Shown here one piece after another: positions 5,627 to 12,221 of a stretch of 30,710 bases of DNA. The notes beneath the pieces are model-generated. The model did no database searches, was not told the origin of the DNA, and saw only the letters and a program-made list of their open reading frames with translations. The number at the start of each line of letters is the position of its first letter. Within the stretch, counting starts at the first letter, position 1. Source of the stretch: Thermaceae bacterium (GTDB taxonomy: Bacteria; Deinococcota; Deinococci; Deinococcales; Marinithermaceae); contig JALSQD010000060.1 of assembly GCA_026985615.1 (NCBI GenBank), positions 1-30,710 on the forward strand, in the 5' to 3' direction. Made by a program: the position numbers and the translations under genes.

Positions 5627-7027
5627 ATGCAACGAAAGAATCGATGGGTAGGGGTCGTGGTCGCGGCGATGCTCGTGGCCGGGGCCTGGGCCAAACAGTC
5701 GAACTCCCAGTGCGTGCAGTGCCACACCGACGTGACCCCAGGGGTGGTCCACCAGTTCCACCAAGGCAAGATGGGCACCAACGCCTACATGCCGCTCGAC
5801 TGCAGCAACTGCCACGGCAGTGCCCACATGACCGACACCGACTTTGCCAAGGCCACCTTCCCCACCCCTGTCACCTGCCAGGCCTGCCACGCCGACAAGG
5901 TGCAGCAGTTCCGCTCGGGCAAGCACGAGCTCGCCTGGTACGCCATGAAGACCCAGAGCGCCATGCATGCCCAACCGTCCGCGATCGTAGGCGAGGGCTA
6001 CCGGGGCTGCTCGGGCTGCCACAAGATCGGGCGTAAGGGCTACATTGGCACCGAGGCCGGCAATACCGGGCCGCTCAAGTGGGACGGCGGTAAGGAGGCC
6101 TCCGAGTACCGTTACGGCAACGCTCAGTGCGACGCCTGCCACACCCGCCACGAGTTCAGCAAGGCCGAGGCGCAGGATCCGCGCTCCTGCTCCAACTGCC
6201 ACATGGGCTTCGACCACCCCCAGTGGGAAATGTACATGTCCTCGAAGCACGGCATCATCTGGGACACCGACGGCAACGTGGGCTGGGAGCAGGGTGGCCG
6301 CGCCCCCACCTGTCAGACCTGCCACATGCCTGGCGGTAACCACAACGTCGAGACCGCCTGGGGCTTCCTGGGGCTACGCCTACCCACCCGCTACAACGTC
6401 GAGAAACTGGCCACCAGTGTGGACGACCCGCAGCTCAAGGCGAACCTGGAGAAGCTGGCCAAACTGCTTCCCGAGGGGAACTACGTCGATCTCGACGACG
6501 ACGTGCAATGGACGCTCGACCGCGCCCGCATCCTGCAGGTGAACGAGGTGCTCGACGAGAACTTCCAGCCAACCGAGCGCTTCTACGAGATCGTGGTCCA
6601 GGCCCGCGCCGCACGCGGCCCCGAGGAGTTCAACAAGCTCCGCCTGCAGATGAAGGAAACCTGCGTCCAGTGCCACAGCCAGGCGTACGTGGACGACTTC
6701 TTCTACAACTCCGACATGGTGGTCAAACTGGCCGACCACGAGTTCGCCAAGGCTATCGAGGCGGTGCAGGGCCTCTACAAGGACGGCATCCTCAAGAAAC
6801 CCGAGGGCTGGAAGTGGGCTCCGTCGGTGGCGCAGTACTACGAAAACATGACGCCGATCGAGCTCGACCTCTACCTGATTTACATGGAGTACCGCCAGCG
6901 GGCCTTCCAGGGCGCCTTCCACGTGAGCAACGACTACATGCACTGGTACGGCTGGGCCCCGCTCAAGGAAACGGTCAACCGCATCCTGGCCGAAGCCGAG
7001 CGCATGCGCAAGGAAGCCGGGAAGTAG
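5627..7027 (+). CDS. Exported octaheme c-type cytochrome, hydroxylamine oxidoreductase (HAO) family
   Basis: The 466-residue protein has a signal peptide (about 1-22, ending AGAWA) and eight CXXCH heme-attachment motifs at residues 29, 59, 84, 128, 168, 188, 229 and 346. Seven clustered motifs, a helical interval of over 100 residues, the eighth motif and a long helical tail match the octaheme HAO family. Members oxidise hydroxylamine or hydrazine, or run in reverse as nitrite/hydroxylamine reductases. The tail contains NDYMHWYGW (435-443), in the region where true HAOs carry the Tyr that crosslinks heme P460; whether a Tyr is aligned there needs an alignment. It is shorter than nitrifier HAO (~570). 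A strong AAAGGAGG precedes the ATG. No NapC/NrfH or HaoB partner is adjacent. Location: periplasm. Confidence 0.88.
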   Translation: MQRKNRWVGVVVAAMLVAGAWAKQSNSQCVQCHTDVTPGVVHQFHQGKMGTNAYMPLDCSNCHGSAHMTDTDFAKATFPTPVTCQACHADKVQQFRSGKHELAWYAMKTQSAMHAQPSAIVGEGYRGCSGCHKIGRKGYIGTEAGNTGPLKWDGGKEASEYRYGNAQCDACHTRHEFSKAEAQDPRSCSNCHMGFDHPQWEMYMSSKHGIIWDTDGNVGWEQGGRAPTCQTCHMPGGNHNVETAWGFLGLRLPTRYNVEKLATSVDDPQLKANLEKLAKLLPEGNYVDLDDDVQWTLDRARILQVNEVLDENFQPTERFYEIVVQARAARGPEEFNKLRLQMKETCVQCHSQAYVDDFFYNSDMVVKLADHEFAKAIEAVQGLYKDGILKKPEGWKWAPSVAQYYENMTPIELDLYLIYMEYRQRAFQGAFHVSNDYMHWYGWAPLKETVNRILAEAERMRKEAGK

Positions 7028-7042
7028 CCTTCCCGCAGGCCA

Positions 7043-7075
7043 GCGAACGCACGGGCGCTGCGCCCGTGCGTTCGC
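7043..7075 (+). terminator. 15-bp perfect hairpin after the octaheme cytochrome gene
   Basis: Bases 7043-7057 and 7061-7075 are perfect reverse complements (GCGAACGCACGGGCG as left arm) with a 3-nt loop CTG. It starts 15 bp after the cytochrome stop and would be very stable. No T-run follows, so it is either a terminator of the non-canonical type or an mRNA 3'-end stabiliser. The -10 of the next gene begins 4 bp later. Confidence 0.6.
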
Positions 7076-7078
7076 GTA

Positions 7079-7084
7079 TACAAT
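7079..7084 (+). promoter_or_regulatory. -10 element for the thioredoxin-fold gene
   Basis: TACAAT is followed 6 nt later by GGGAGGG (7091-7097), a ribosome-binding site 4 nt before the ATG at 7102. The predicted leader is about 11 nt. Confidence 0.55.
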
Positions 7085-7101
7085 GGGCGCGGGAGGGACG
7101 C

Positions 7102-7677
7102 ATGGCCGTAGTCGAATCGCAGATGGTACCCCTGGGCGCCCCCGCGCCCGACTTCGAGCTGGAAGACGTTTCGAGCAAGCAAAGGGTTTCGCGCAAGGAC
7201 TTCGCGGGCAAGCCGCTGCTCGTGGTCTTCATGAGCAACCACTGCCCCTACGCCCGCCACGTGGAGGCCAGGCTGGCCGAGGTGGCGAACGCCTACGCCG
7301 ACCGCGGCGTGGCGACGGTCTGGATCTCCAGCAACGACGTGGAGAACTACCCCGCCGACGCGCCGGAGAACCTGGCCGAGCAGGCGCGGCGCGTGGGCGC
7401 GAACTTCCCCTACCTGCACGACGCCACCCAGGAGGTCGCCAAGGCCTACAAGGCGATGTGTACCCCCGACCTCTACCTCTTCGACTCGGGGCACAAGCTC
7501 TTCTACCGCGGCCGTTTCGACGCCACCCGGCCCGAGAAGGGCGAACCCACCGGAGAGGACCTGGTGGCGGCGCTGGAGGCACTGCTGGCGGGCGAGCAGC
7601 CGCCCGAGCCCCAGTGGCCCAGCATGGGCTGCAACATCAAGTGGAAGCCGGGCAACGAGCCCGACTACTTCGGCTAG
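7102..7677 (+). CDS. Thioredoxin-fold AhpC/TSA-type redox protein
   Basis: The 191-residue cytoplasmic protein has the thioredoxin/peroxiredoxin fold: PAPDFELEDVSSK at the start, FMSNHCPYARHVE with Cys48 at the active-site position, and MCTPDLYLFD (Cys120 before the cis-Pro loop). The tail SMGCNIKWKPGN (Cys177) is characteristic of a widespread group annotated only as thioredoxin family. The CPYAR motif has a single Cys, so it is not a CxxC thioredoxin. A peroxidase or disulfide role through Cys48 with Cys120 or Cys177 is possible. It has its own promoter and ribosome-binding site, so functional linkage to the upstream cytochrome is not shown. No export signal is present. Confidence 0.87.
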   Translation: MAVVESQMVPLGAPAPDFELEDVSSKQRVSRKDFAGKPLLVVFMSNHCPYARHVEARLAEVANAYADRGVATVWISSNDVENYPADAPENLAEQARRVGANFPYLHDATQEVAKAYKAMCTPDLYLFDSGHKLFYRGRFDATRPEKGEPTGEDLVAALEALLAGEQPPEPQWPSMGCNIKWKPGNEPDYFG

Positions 7678-7683
7678 TTTCGG

Positions 7684-7696
7684 CTGGTCAAACCAG
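7684..7696. terminator. Small hairpin between convergent genes, weak terminator candidate
   Basis: CTGGT (7684-7688) pairs with ACCAG (7692-7696), loop CAA, in the 19-bp space between the thioredoxin-fold gene and rnhA stops. The stem is short, so terminator function is uncertain. Confidence 0.3.
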
Positions 7697-8140
7697 TTAG
7701 CCCGGCGGTAGCGTACGCCGCTGCCGCTGGGCTTCTCTGTCGACGAGCTCGTTTTCGCGGTGGCCGGCGTGGCCCTTGGTCCAGCGCCAGTGGACCTTGT
7801 GCCTTTTTGTTTCTTCCAGCAGCGCCAGCCAGAGGTCCTTGTTCTTTACCGGCTGCTTGCTCGTCGTCTTCCAGCCGTTCTTCTGCCACTTCTCGAGCCA
7901 GCCGTCGGTAAAGGCCTTCTTGAGATACTGCGAGTCGGTGTAGAGGTGCACCTCGCAGGGGCGGTTGAGTGCCCTGAGCGCCATCACCGCTGCGGTGAGC
8001 TCCATGCGGTTGTTGGTGGTGTTCGCCTCGGTGCCGCTGATGAGCTTTTCGTGACCGCCGTAGCGTAACAGCGCCGCCCAGCCGCCGCGCCGCTTGTCGT
8101 CGGCGGAGCCGTCGGTGAAGACCTCGACGGTGCAGTCCAT
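7697..8140 (-). CDS. rnhA: Ribonuclease HI
   Basis: The 147-residue protein cleaves the RNA strand of RNA-DNA hybrids in a metal-dependent way. All four acidic catalytic residues are present and almost match E. coli numbering: Asp10 (FTDGSA), Glu47 (RMELTA), Asp69 (YTDSQYL) and Asp134 (NELVDREA). His124 (KGHAGH) and the basic handle region (WLEKWQKNGWKTTSK) are also present. I chose the ATG at 8140, whose first base is the last base of the guaA TGA, rather than an in-frame ATG 9 bases upstream, because it starts directly at the fold and gives translational coupling. It is expressed as the second gene after guaA. Confidence 0.93.
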   Translation of the reverse strand: MDCTVEVFTDGSADDKRRGGWAALLRYGGHEKLISGTEANTTNNRMELTAAVMALRALNRPCEVHLYTDSQYLKKAFTDGWLEKWQKNGWKTTSKQPVKNKDLWLALLEETKRHKVHWRWTKGHAGHRENELVDREAQRQRRTLPPG

Positions 8141-9654
8141 CACTCCCACTCGATCGTTCCCGGGGGTTTGCTGGTGAGGTCGTATACGACGCGGCCGATC
8201 TTGGGAATCCGCTGCGGAATCCTGCGGGCCACCTCGTCGAGGAAGTCGTGCGGCAGACGCGCCCAGTCGGCGGTCATGCCGTCTACGCTGGTCACCGCCC
8301 GTAGCGCCAGGACGTAACCGTAGCGGCGTTCGTCGCCGGTCACGCCGACGCTGCGCACGGGAGTGAGCACCGCCAGCGCCTGCCAGACCTCGTCGTAGAG
8401 GCCGTGGTCCTTGAGGGCACTGATGAAAATATCGTCGGCGCGGCGCAGGATGTCGAGCTTTTCTTCGTCCACCGGCCCCAGAATGCGAATCGCCAGGCCG
8501 GGCCCAGGGAAGGGGTGGCGCAGACGGATGGTGTCGGGCAGACCCAGCAAGAGGCCCAGCTCGCGCACCTCGTCTTTGAAAAGAAAGCGGAAGGGCTCGA
8601 GCAGCTCGAAGCCCAGCTCGGCCGGCAGGCCGCCGACGTTGTGATGGCTCTTGATGTTGGCAGCGCCGGTACTGCCGGCGCTTTCGATGACGTCGGGGTA
8701 GAGGGTGCCCTGGGCCAGGAACCTGAACGGGCCCAGCTCGGCTGCCTTTTGCTTGAAGACCTCGATGAACTCGCGCCCGATGATCTTGCGCTTGGCCTCG
8801 GGATCGTCGATGCCGGCCAGGGTGGCCAGAAAGCGCCCCTGCGCGTCGACCGTGACCAGGTTGACGCCGGCGGACGCCAGCGCCCGTTCGACCTCTTCGC
8901 GCTCGCCCAAGCGCAACAGGCCATGGTCCACGAAGACGGCGGTGTGGTCCACCCCGGCGCGGGCCAGCAAGAGGGCCAAGGTGCTCGAGTCCACCCCGCC
9001 GCTGACTGCAAGCAGCACCCGCTCGCCGGCGGCTTTAGCGCGCACCTCTGCCAGGGCGACGTCGAGGGCGTGGTCGGGCGTCCAGTCGCGCCGCACCCCG
9101 GCCAGGTGCAAAAAGTTTTCCAAGATCTCCATGCCCTTGGGAGTGTGGGCCACCTCGGGGTGGAACTGCACCCCGAAACGACGGCCCGCCTCGTCCTGAA
9201 TGGCGGCCACCGGGTTTTCCTCGGTGCGCGCCACCACCCGCCAGCCCGGCGGCAGCTCGGTGACCGCGTCGGCGTGGCTCATCCAAACCTGCACCTCGCC
9301 CGCGAGCCCGGCGAAGAGGGGGCCTTCGTAGGCGGTGAGGACGGCCTTGCCATACTCGGCGCGGCCGCTGCGCTCGACCCGGCCGCCGTAGTGCTGGGCC
9401 AGGTACTGCATGCCGTAGCAGATGCCCAGCACCGGCAGGTCGAGCTCGAGCACGCCCTCCGCCGGCCGAATGGCCCCGGGGTCAAAGACCGAGCTGGGCC
9501 CGCCCGAGAGCACCAGGGCCTCGGGCTTTTGCGCCAGCACCTCTTCGAGTGGCACGTGACCGGGCAGGACCACCGAATAGGCCCGCAGCTCGCGGAAGCG
9601 TCGGGCGATCAGGTGGGTGTACTGGGAGCCAAAATCGAGGATGACGACGGCCAT
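8140..9654 (-). CDS. guaA: GMP synthase (glutamine-hydrolysing)
   Basis: The 504-residue enzyme converts XMP, ATP and glutamine to GMP. The N-terminal class I glutamine amidotransferase has Cys79 (GICYGMQ), His165 and Glu167 (VQFHPEVAH). The ATP-pyrophosphatase domain carries SGGVDSS at about 218-224. The C-terminal dimerisation domain ends in GTIEWE, a conserved family ending. The length matches other bacterial GuaA. TAGACT lies 6 nt upstream of the ATG with no Shine-Dalgarno, so the mRNA is probably leaderless. Its stop overlaps the rnhA start by one base. purH, also a purine synthesis gene, is about 2.6 kb away but transcribed separately. Confidence 0.97.
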   Translation of the reverse strand: MAVVILDFGSQYTHLIARRFRELRAYSVVLPGHVPLEEVLAQKPEALVLSGGPSSVFDPGAIRPAEGVLELDLPVLGICYGMQYLAQHYGGRVERSGRAEYGKAVLTAYEGPLFAGLAGEVQVWMSHADAVTELPPGWRVVARTEENPVAAIQDEAGRRFGVQFHPEVAHTPKGMEILENFLHLAGVRRDWTPDHALDVALAEVRAKAAGERVLLAVSGGVDSSTLALLLARAGVDHTAVFVDHGLLRLGEREEVERALASAGVNLVTVDAQGRFLATLAGIDDPEAKRKIIGREFIEVFKQKAAELGPFRFLAQGTLYPDVIESAGSTGAANIKSHHNVGGLPAELGFELLEPFRFLFKDEVRELGLLLGLPDTIRLRHPFPGPGLAIRILGPVDEEKLDILRRADDIFISALKDHGLYDEVWQALAVLTPVRSVGVTGDERRYGYVLALRAVTSVDGMTADWARLPHDFLDEVARRIPQRIPKIGRVVYDLTSKPPGTIEWE

Positions 9655-9660
9655 GGCCCC

Positions 9661-9666
9661 AGTCTA
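9661..9666 (-). promoter_or_regulatory. -10 element of guaA, leaderless spacing
   Basis: TAGACT on the minus strand ends exactly 6 nt before the guaA ATG, in the 18-bp gap after the pseudokinase gene. Confidence 0.55.
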
Positions 9667-9672
9667 ACCAGG

Positions 9673-10890
9673 CTAGGGCCCGAGCCGCACGGTAACGCTG
9701 CGGGTGCTCGGGGGCACGTCGAGCAGCTTTTCCTGCGGCAGATAGCCCTCGGCGCGGATCTGGATGCGGTAGACGCCCGACACGTCAAAGTAGACCTTGC
9801 CGGGGATGACCGCGAGCACTTGCCCCTCGGCCAGCTGCGAGCCTTCGGGGGCGTCCATGAGCACGAGCTCGGCTTTACCCCCCGGCGGCTCCACCGCAAA
9901 GTCCACCACGTAACCCTGGGTGCTGCTGGCGGTGTTTTGGGGGTAGCGCCAGACGGCCACGAGCACCACCAGCGCCACAGCCGCCAGCGCCCAAACCCAG
10001 ACGGGCACCTTGCGACCGCGCCCCACGGACGCGCCGCCAGGCTCGATGACCTCGAAGGCCGGCTCGGTGACCTCCTCGATGCGGACCACGTTCCGGGCAG
10101 GAGGGGCGCCGTCGGGCTCGGGCGGCGGCGCGGGCGCTTCGGGTTCCGGCTCGGGTTCGGGCGGCGGGGGTGGGGGCGGTGGCTCCTCTTTCGGCGCTTC
10201 GGGCTCGGGGGAGGCGACTGGCTCGGTTGCGGGCTTGCGTCCGATTACCCGCACCGTGCCGCTGTCCTCGCTCACGGGCTCCTCGCCGTCGGCGGGCTCG
10301 TCGTCCTCCAGCAGGCCCGAAAACGCTTCCAGATCGGCCACGGAGCGCGGCTCGGCAAGCTGTTCGGCCGCCTCCCGCAGCGAAAGCCGGCCGTCGGCAA
10401 GCTGGTCGAGCACGGCGTGGAAAGGCCAACCCGGCCAGCTGTCCCCGGCCGCGGCGCGCAGGGCCTCCACCACCGCCACCTCATCGGCAAGGCGCGCCTC
10501 CACCGGCAGACCCAACCCTTCGAGCCAGGCGGAGGTGCCCTTGACCCAGATGCGCTCGGGCGAGATACGGCCATGCTGGACTCCCAGCGCGCGCATCTCC
10601 AGCAACGTCGCCAAAAGCCGCCGCGCCCAGCCGGTCAGCTCGGCGGGCGAAGCGCGGCCAACCCGATCGGCCAGGGGCACCGCCCCGAAGGGGAGCTCGG
10701 CCACCCAGGCCTCTTGCTCGCACGGAAGCCAGGGCAGCACGCCCTGGAGCGACCCGAACAGCGGGGCGCCGGTGAGGGGCTTGTAAATGAGTACGGGCGT
10801 TCCGGTCACCGCGTCCTGGGCGTCCCAGATCTCGATCTCGCCCTCGCGGGCGCGCAACCGGTCCAGCAAATACGGCCCCAAGTGGTTCAC
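9673..10890 (-). CDS. Membrane protein with degenerate Ser/Thr-kinase-like domain and C-terminal PEGA-like domain
   Basis: The 405-residue protein resembles a one-pass receptor kinase whose kinase part has decayed. PVLIYKPL (about 32-39) resembles the VAIK strand. HGRISPERIWV (106-116) sits where H-R-D-x-K-P-x-N-I-L is expected but lacks the catalytic Asp and Lys. No glycine-rich loop or DFG motif is seen, and the domain is short. A Pro/Glu linker (about 225-265) leads to a membrane helix at about 300-320 (WVWALAAVALVVLVAVW). The outside part ends in a PEGA-like beta domain (VYFDVSGVYRIQIRAEGYLP). It is probably a pseudokinase scaffold or sensor. The GTG start has TATAAT 6 nt upstream, a near-perfect leaderless promoter. 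Confidence 0.75.
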   Translation of the reverse strand: MNHLGPYLLDRLRAREGEIEIWDAQDAVTGTPVLIYKPLTGAPLFGSLQGVLPWLPCEQEAWVAELPFGAVPLADRVGRASPAELTGWARRLLATLLEMRALGVQHGRISPERIWVKGTSAWLEGLGLPVEARLADEVAVVEALRAAAGDSWPGWPFHAVLDQLADGRLSLREAAEQLAEPRSVADLEAFSGLLEDDEPADGEEPVSEDSGTVRVIGRKPATEPVASPEPEAPKEEPPPPPPPPEPEPEPEAPAPPPEPDGAPPARNVVRIEEVTEPAFEVIEPGGASVGRGRKVPVWVWALAAVALVVLVAVWRYPQNTASSTQGYVVDFAVEPPGGKAELVLMDAPEGSQLAEGQVLAVIPGKVYFDVSGVYRIQIRAEGYLPQEKLLDVPPSTRSVTVRLGP

Positions 10891-10896
10891 GGCTCG

Positions 10897-10902
10897 ATTA
10901 TA
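10897..10902 (-). promoter_or_regulatory. -10 element of the pseudokinase gene, leaderless spacing
   Basis: Consensus TATAAT on the minus strand ends 6 nt before the GTG at 10890. There is no Shine-Dalgarno in between. Confidence 0.65.
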
Positions 10903-10945
10903 CGGAGGGGCCGCGTTGTTTGCGGTAAATTTTTATTACATTTCG

Positions 10946-10975
10946 TTGACACTGCATTTTTCGCCAGCCTATAAT
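10946..10975 (+). promoter_or_regulatory. Consensus sigma-70-type promoter
   Basis: Perfect TTGACA (10946-10951) and TATAAT (10970-10975) are separated by 18 bp. The predicted start is near 10982, giving a leader of about 77 nt to the ATG at 11059. It is the best promoter in the window. Confidence 0.85.
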
Positions 10976-11010
10976 CGGGTAGATGAAACAGGCTTCGCCC
11001 CAAAACCTTC

Positions 11011-11038
11011 TCCGCCCGGCGCTCGAGGGCGGATTTTT
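11011..11038 (+). promoter_or_regulatory. Terminator-like hairpin within the leader of the gene at 11059 (possible attenuator)
   Basis: TCCGCCC (11011-11017) pairs with GGGCGGA (11027-11033), loop 9 nt, followed immediately by TTTTT (11034-11038). This is the layout of an intrinsic terminator, yet it lies between the promoter and the ribosome-binding site (AAAGGAG near 11047). It could act as an attenuator. No known riboswitch fold was recognised. Confidence 0.5.
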
Positions 11039-11058
11039 GGTATGCGAAAGGAGCCGGG

Positions 11059-11427
11059 ATGCAGTATAAAGTCACGCTATCCACCGAAGAGATCGTTCGT
11101 GGCTTGAAACACTACCGCCGCATCGCCAAGCAGGACGTCTTGCGCGCGCCGGAAACCCCGAACCCCGACGTCTTTCGTACCCACGCCGAGGCCCGCCGCG
11201 AGGTCTACACCCAGCTCGCAGAGCTGGCCGAGAGCAAAGGCCCCGACGCGGTGGTGGAGTACGCGCTCGAGCTCTACCAGTCGCTCCCCTTCGTGACCGG
11301 GACCGCCGAGGACGCCTACCCCGAGATCAAGGGCAAGGAAAACGCCCTCGAAAACTTCTTCTTGATGATCGGGCTCGACCCAAAGGTGCGCCGTGAGGCG
11401 CGCAAACAGCGCAAACCCATGGAGTAA
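11059..11427 (+). CDS. Conserved-looking hypothetical protein, 122 aa
   Basis: I do not recognise this family. The 122-residue protein is mostly helical and highly charged. It starts with a short beta-strand segment (MQYKVTLSTEEIVRGLKHY) and ends in a basic tail (VRREARKQRKPME). It has no cysteine, signal peptide or membrane helix, so it should be cytoplasmic. Expression is likely strong: a consensus promoter, a 77-nt leader with a terminator-like hairpin, and AAAGGAG before the ATG. Its TAA stop provides the first three bases of a possible -10 element for the uracil-DNA glycosylase gene, which starts 9 bp downstream. Confidence 0.8.
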   Translation: MQYKVTLSTEEIVRGLKHYRRIAKQDVLRAPETPNPDVFRTHAEARREVYTQLAELAESKGPDAVVEYALELYQSLPFVTGTAEDAYPEIKGKENALENFFLMIGLDPKVRREARKQRKPME

Positions 11428-11430
11428 GCT
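11425..11430 (+). promoter_or_regulatory. -10 element of the uracil-DNA glycosylase gene overlapping the upstream stop codon
   Basis: TAAGCT ends 6 nt before the ATG at 11437. Its TAA is the stop codon of the preceding gene. A GGGG stretch in the spacer could also serve in translation if transcription reads through. Confidence 0.4.
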
Positions 11431-11436
11431 CGGGGT

Positions 11437-12054
11437 ATGACACTCGAGGAACTGGCCGCCAAGGCGGCGCACTGCACGTCGTGCCGCCTGCACGAAGGTC
11501 GCCACGAGGTCGTTTTTGGCGAGGGCGACCCCGACGCCAAGCTGATGATCGTGGGCGAGGGCCCGGGTGCGGACGAGGACGTACAGGGCCGCCCCTTCGT
11601 GGGCCGGGCCGGGCAACTGCTCGACCGCATCCTCGAGGCCGCGGGCATCCCGCGTTCCAGCGTCTACATCACCAACATCGTCAAGTGCCGTCCACCCGGC
11701 AACCGCAATCCACTGCCCGACGAGGCCAAGATCTGCAGCTCGCTGTGGCTCAACAAACAGATCGAGCTCGTGCGGCCCCAGATCATCGTGCCGCTGGGTT
11801 CGGTGGCCACCCAGTTCTTCCTGGGTGAGAAGGTGCCCATCACGCGGGTGCGGGGCAAGTGGTTCGAGTGGAACGGGATCAAGGTCTTTCCGATGTTCCA
11901 TCCCGCCTACCTGCTGCGCAACCCCACCCGCGCCCCCGGCGGACCCAAAGCGCTGACCTGGGAGGACATCAAGGCGGTCAAGGCCGAGCTCGACCGGCTC
12001 GGGCCCAAGCCCCAGAAAGAAATCAAGACAGCCTCGCAGGAACCCCTCTTCTGA
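11437..12054 (+). CDS. Uracil-DNA glycosylase, family 4 (4Fe-4S)
   Basis: The 205-residue enzyme removes uracil from DNA, important where heat speeds cytosine deamination. Motif A GEGPGADED (40-48) and motif B HPAYLLRNP hold the active site. Four cysteines at 13, 16, 84 and 100 match the iron-sulfur ligand spacing of thermophile family 4 enzymes. FVGRAGQLLD and TNIVKCRPPGNRNP are diagnostic. The final ~20 residues are a variable Lys/Gln-rich tail. The stop codon TGA overlaps the ATG of the following 53-codon gene by one base. Confidence 0.95.
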   Translation: MTLEELAAKAAHCTSCRLHEGRHEVVFGEGDPDAKLMIVGEGPGADEDVQGRPFVGRAGQLLDRILEAAGIPRSSVYITNIVKCRPPGNRNPLPDEAKICSSLWLNKQIELVRPQIIVPLGSVATQFFLGEKVPITRVRGKWFEWNGIKVFPMFHPAYLLRNPTRAPGGPKALTWEDIKAVKAELDRLGPKPQKEIKTASQEPLF

Positions 12055-12215
12055 TGGGCCCTGCAGGCCGCCTCGCCCTGCTCGTCGCCGCCAACCTGGC
12101 GGTGGGCTGGGCGCTTTACGACGGCACCGCCGGGAGCGGTCCGCACCTGCTGCCGCAGGCGCTCGCGGCGCTGTTGCTGGTCGCGGTGGCTCGCACCTAC
12201 CTGCGTCGGCGCTGA
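12054..12215 (+). CDS. Small two-helix membrane protein, 53 aa
   Basis: The gene starts at an ATG whose A is the last base of the glycosylase TGA, an overlap typical of translational coupling. The product has two hydrophobic segments (about residues 5-22, LALLVAANLAVGWALY, and 33-48, LLPQALAALLLVAVAR), a short polar turn with DGTAGSGP, and a basic end (YLRRR). The positive-inside rule puts the C-terminus in the cytoplasm. I know no family for it. The open frame extends upstream through the glycosylase gene in another frame, but that part is a shadow. Confidence 0.6.
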   Translation: MGPAGRLALLVAANLAVGWALYDGTAGSGPHLLPQALAALLLVAVARTYLRRR

Positions 12216-12221
12216 CCCTCA

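Noticed and set aside
8404..10974. 856-codon open frame on the + strand, antisense to guaA and the pseudokinase gene
   Set aside because: It is a high-GC shadow frame. Its translation has no recognisable domain, while the opposite strand encodes clear GMP synthase and a membrane protein with promoters.
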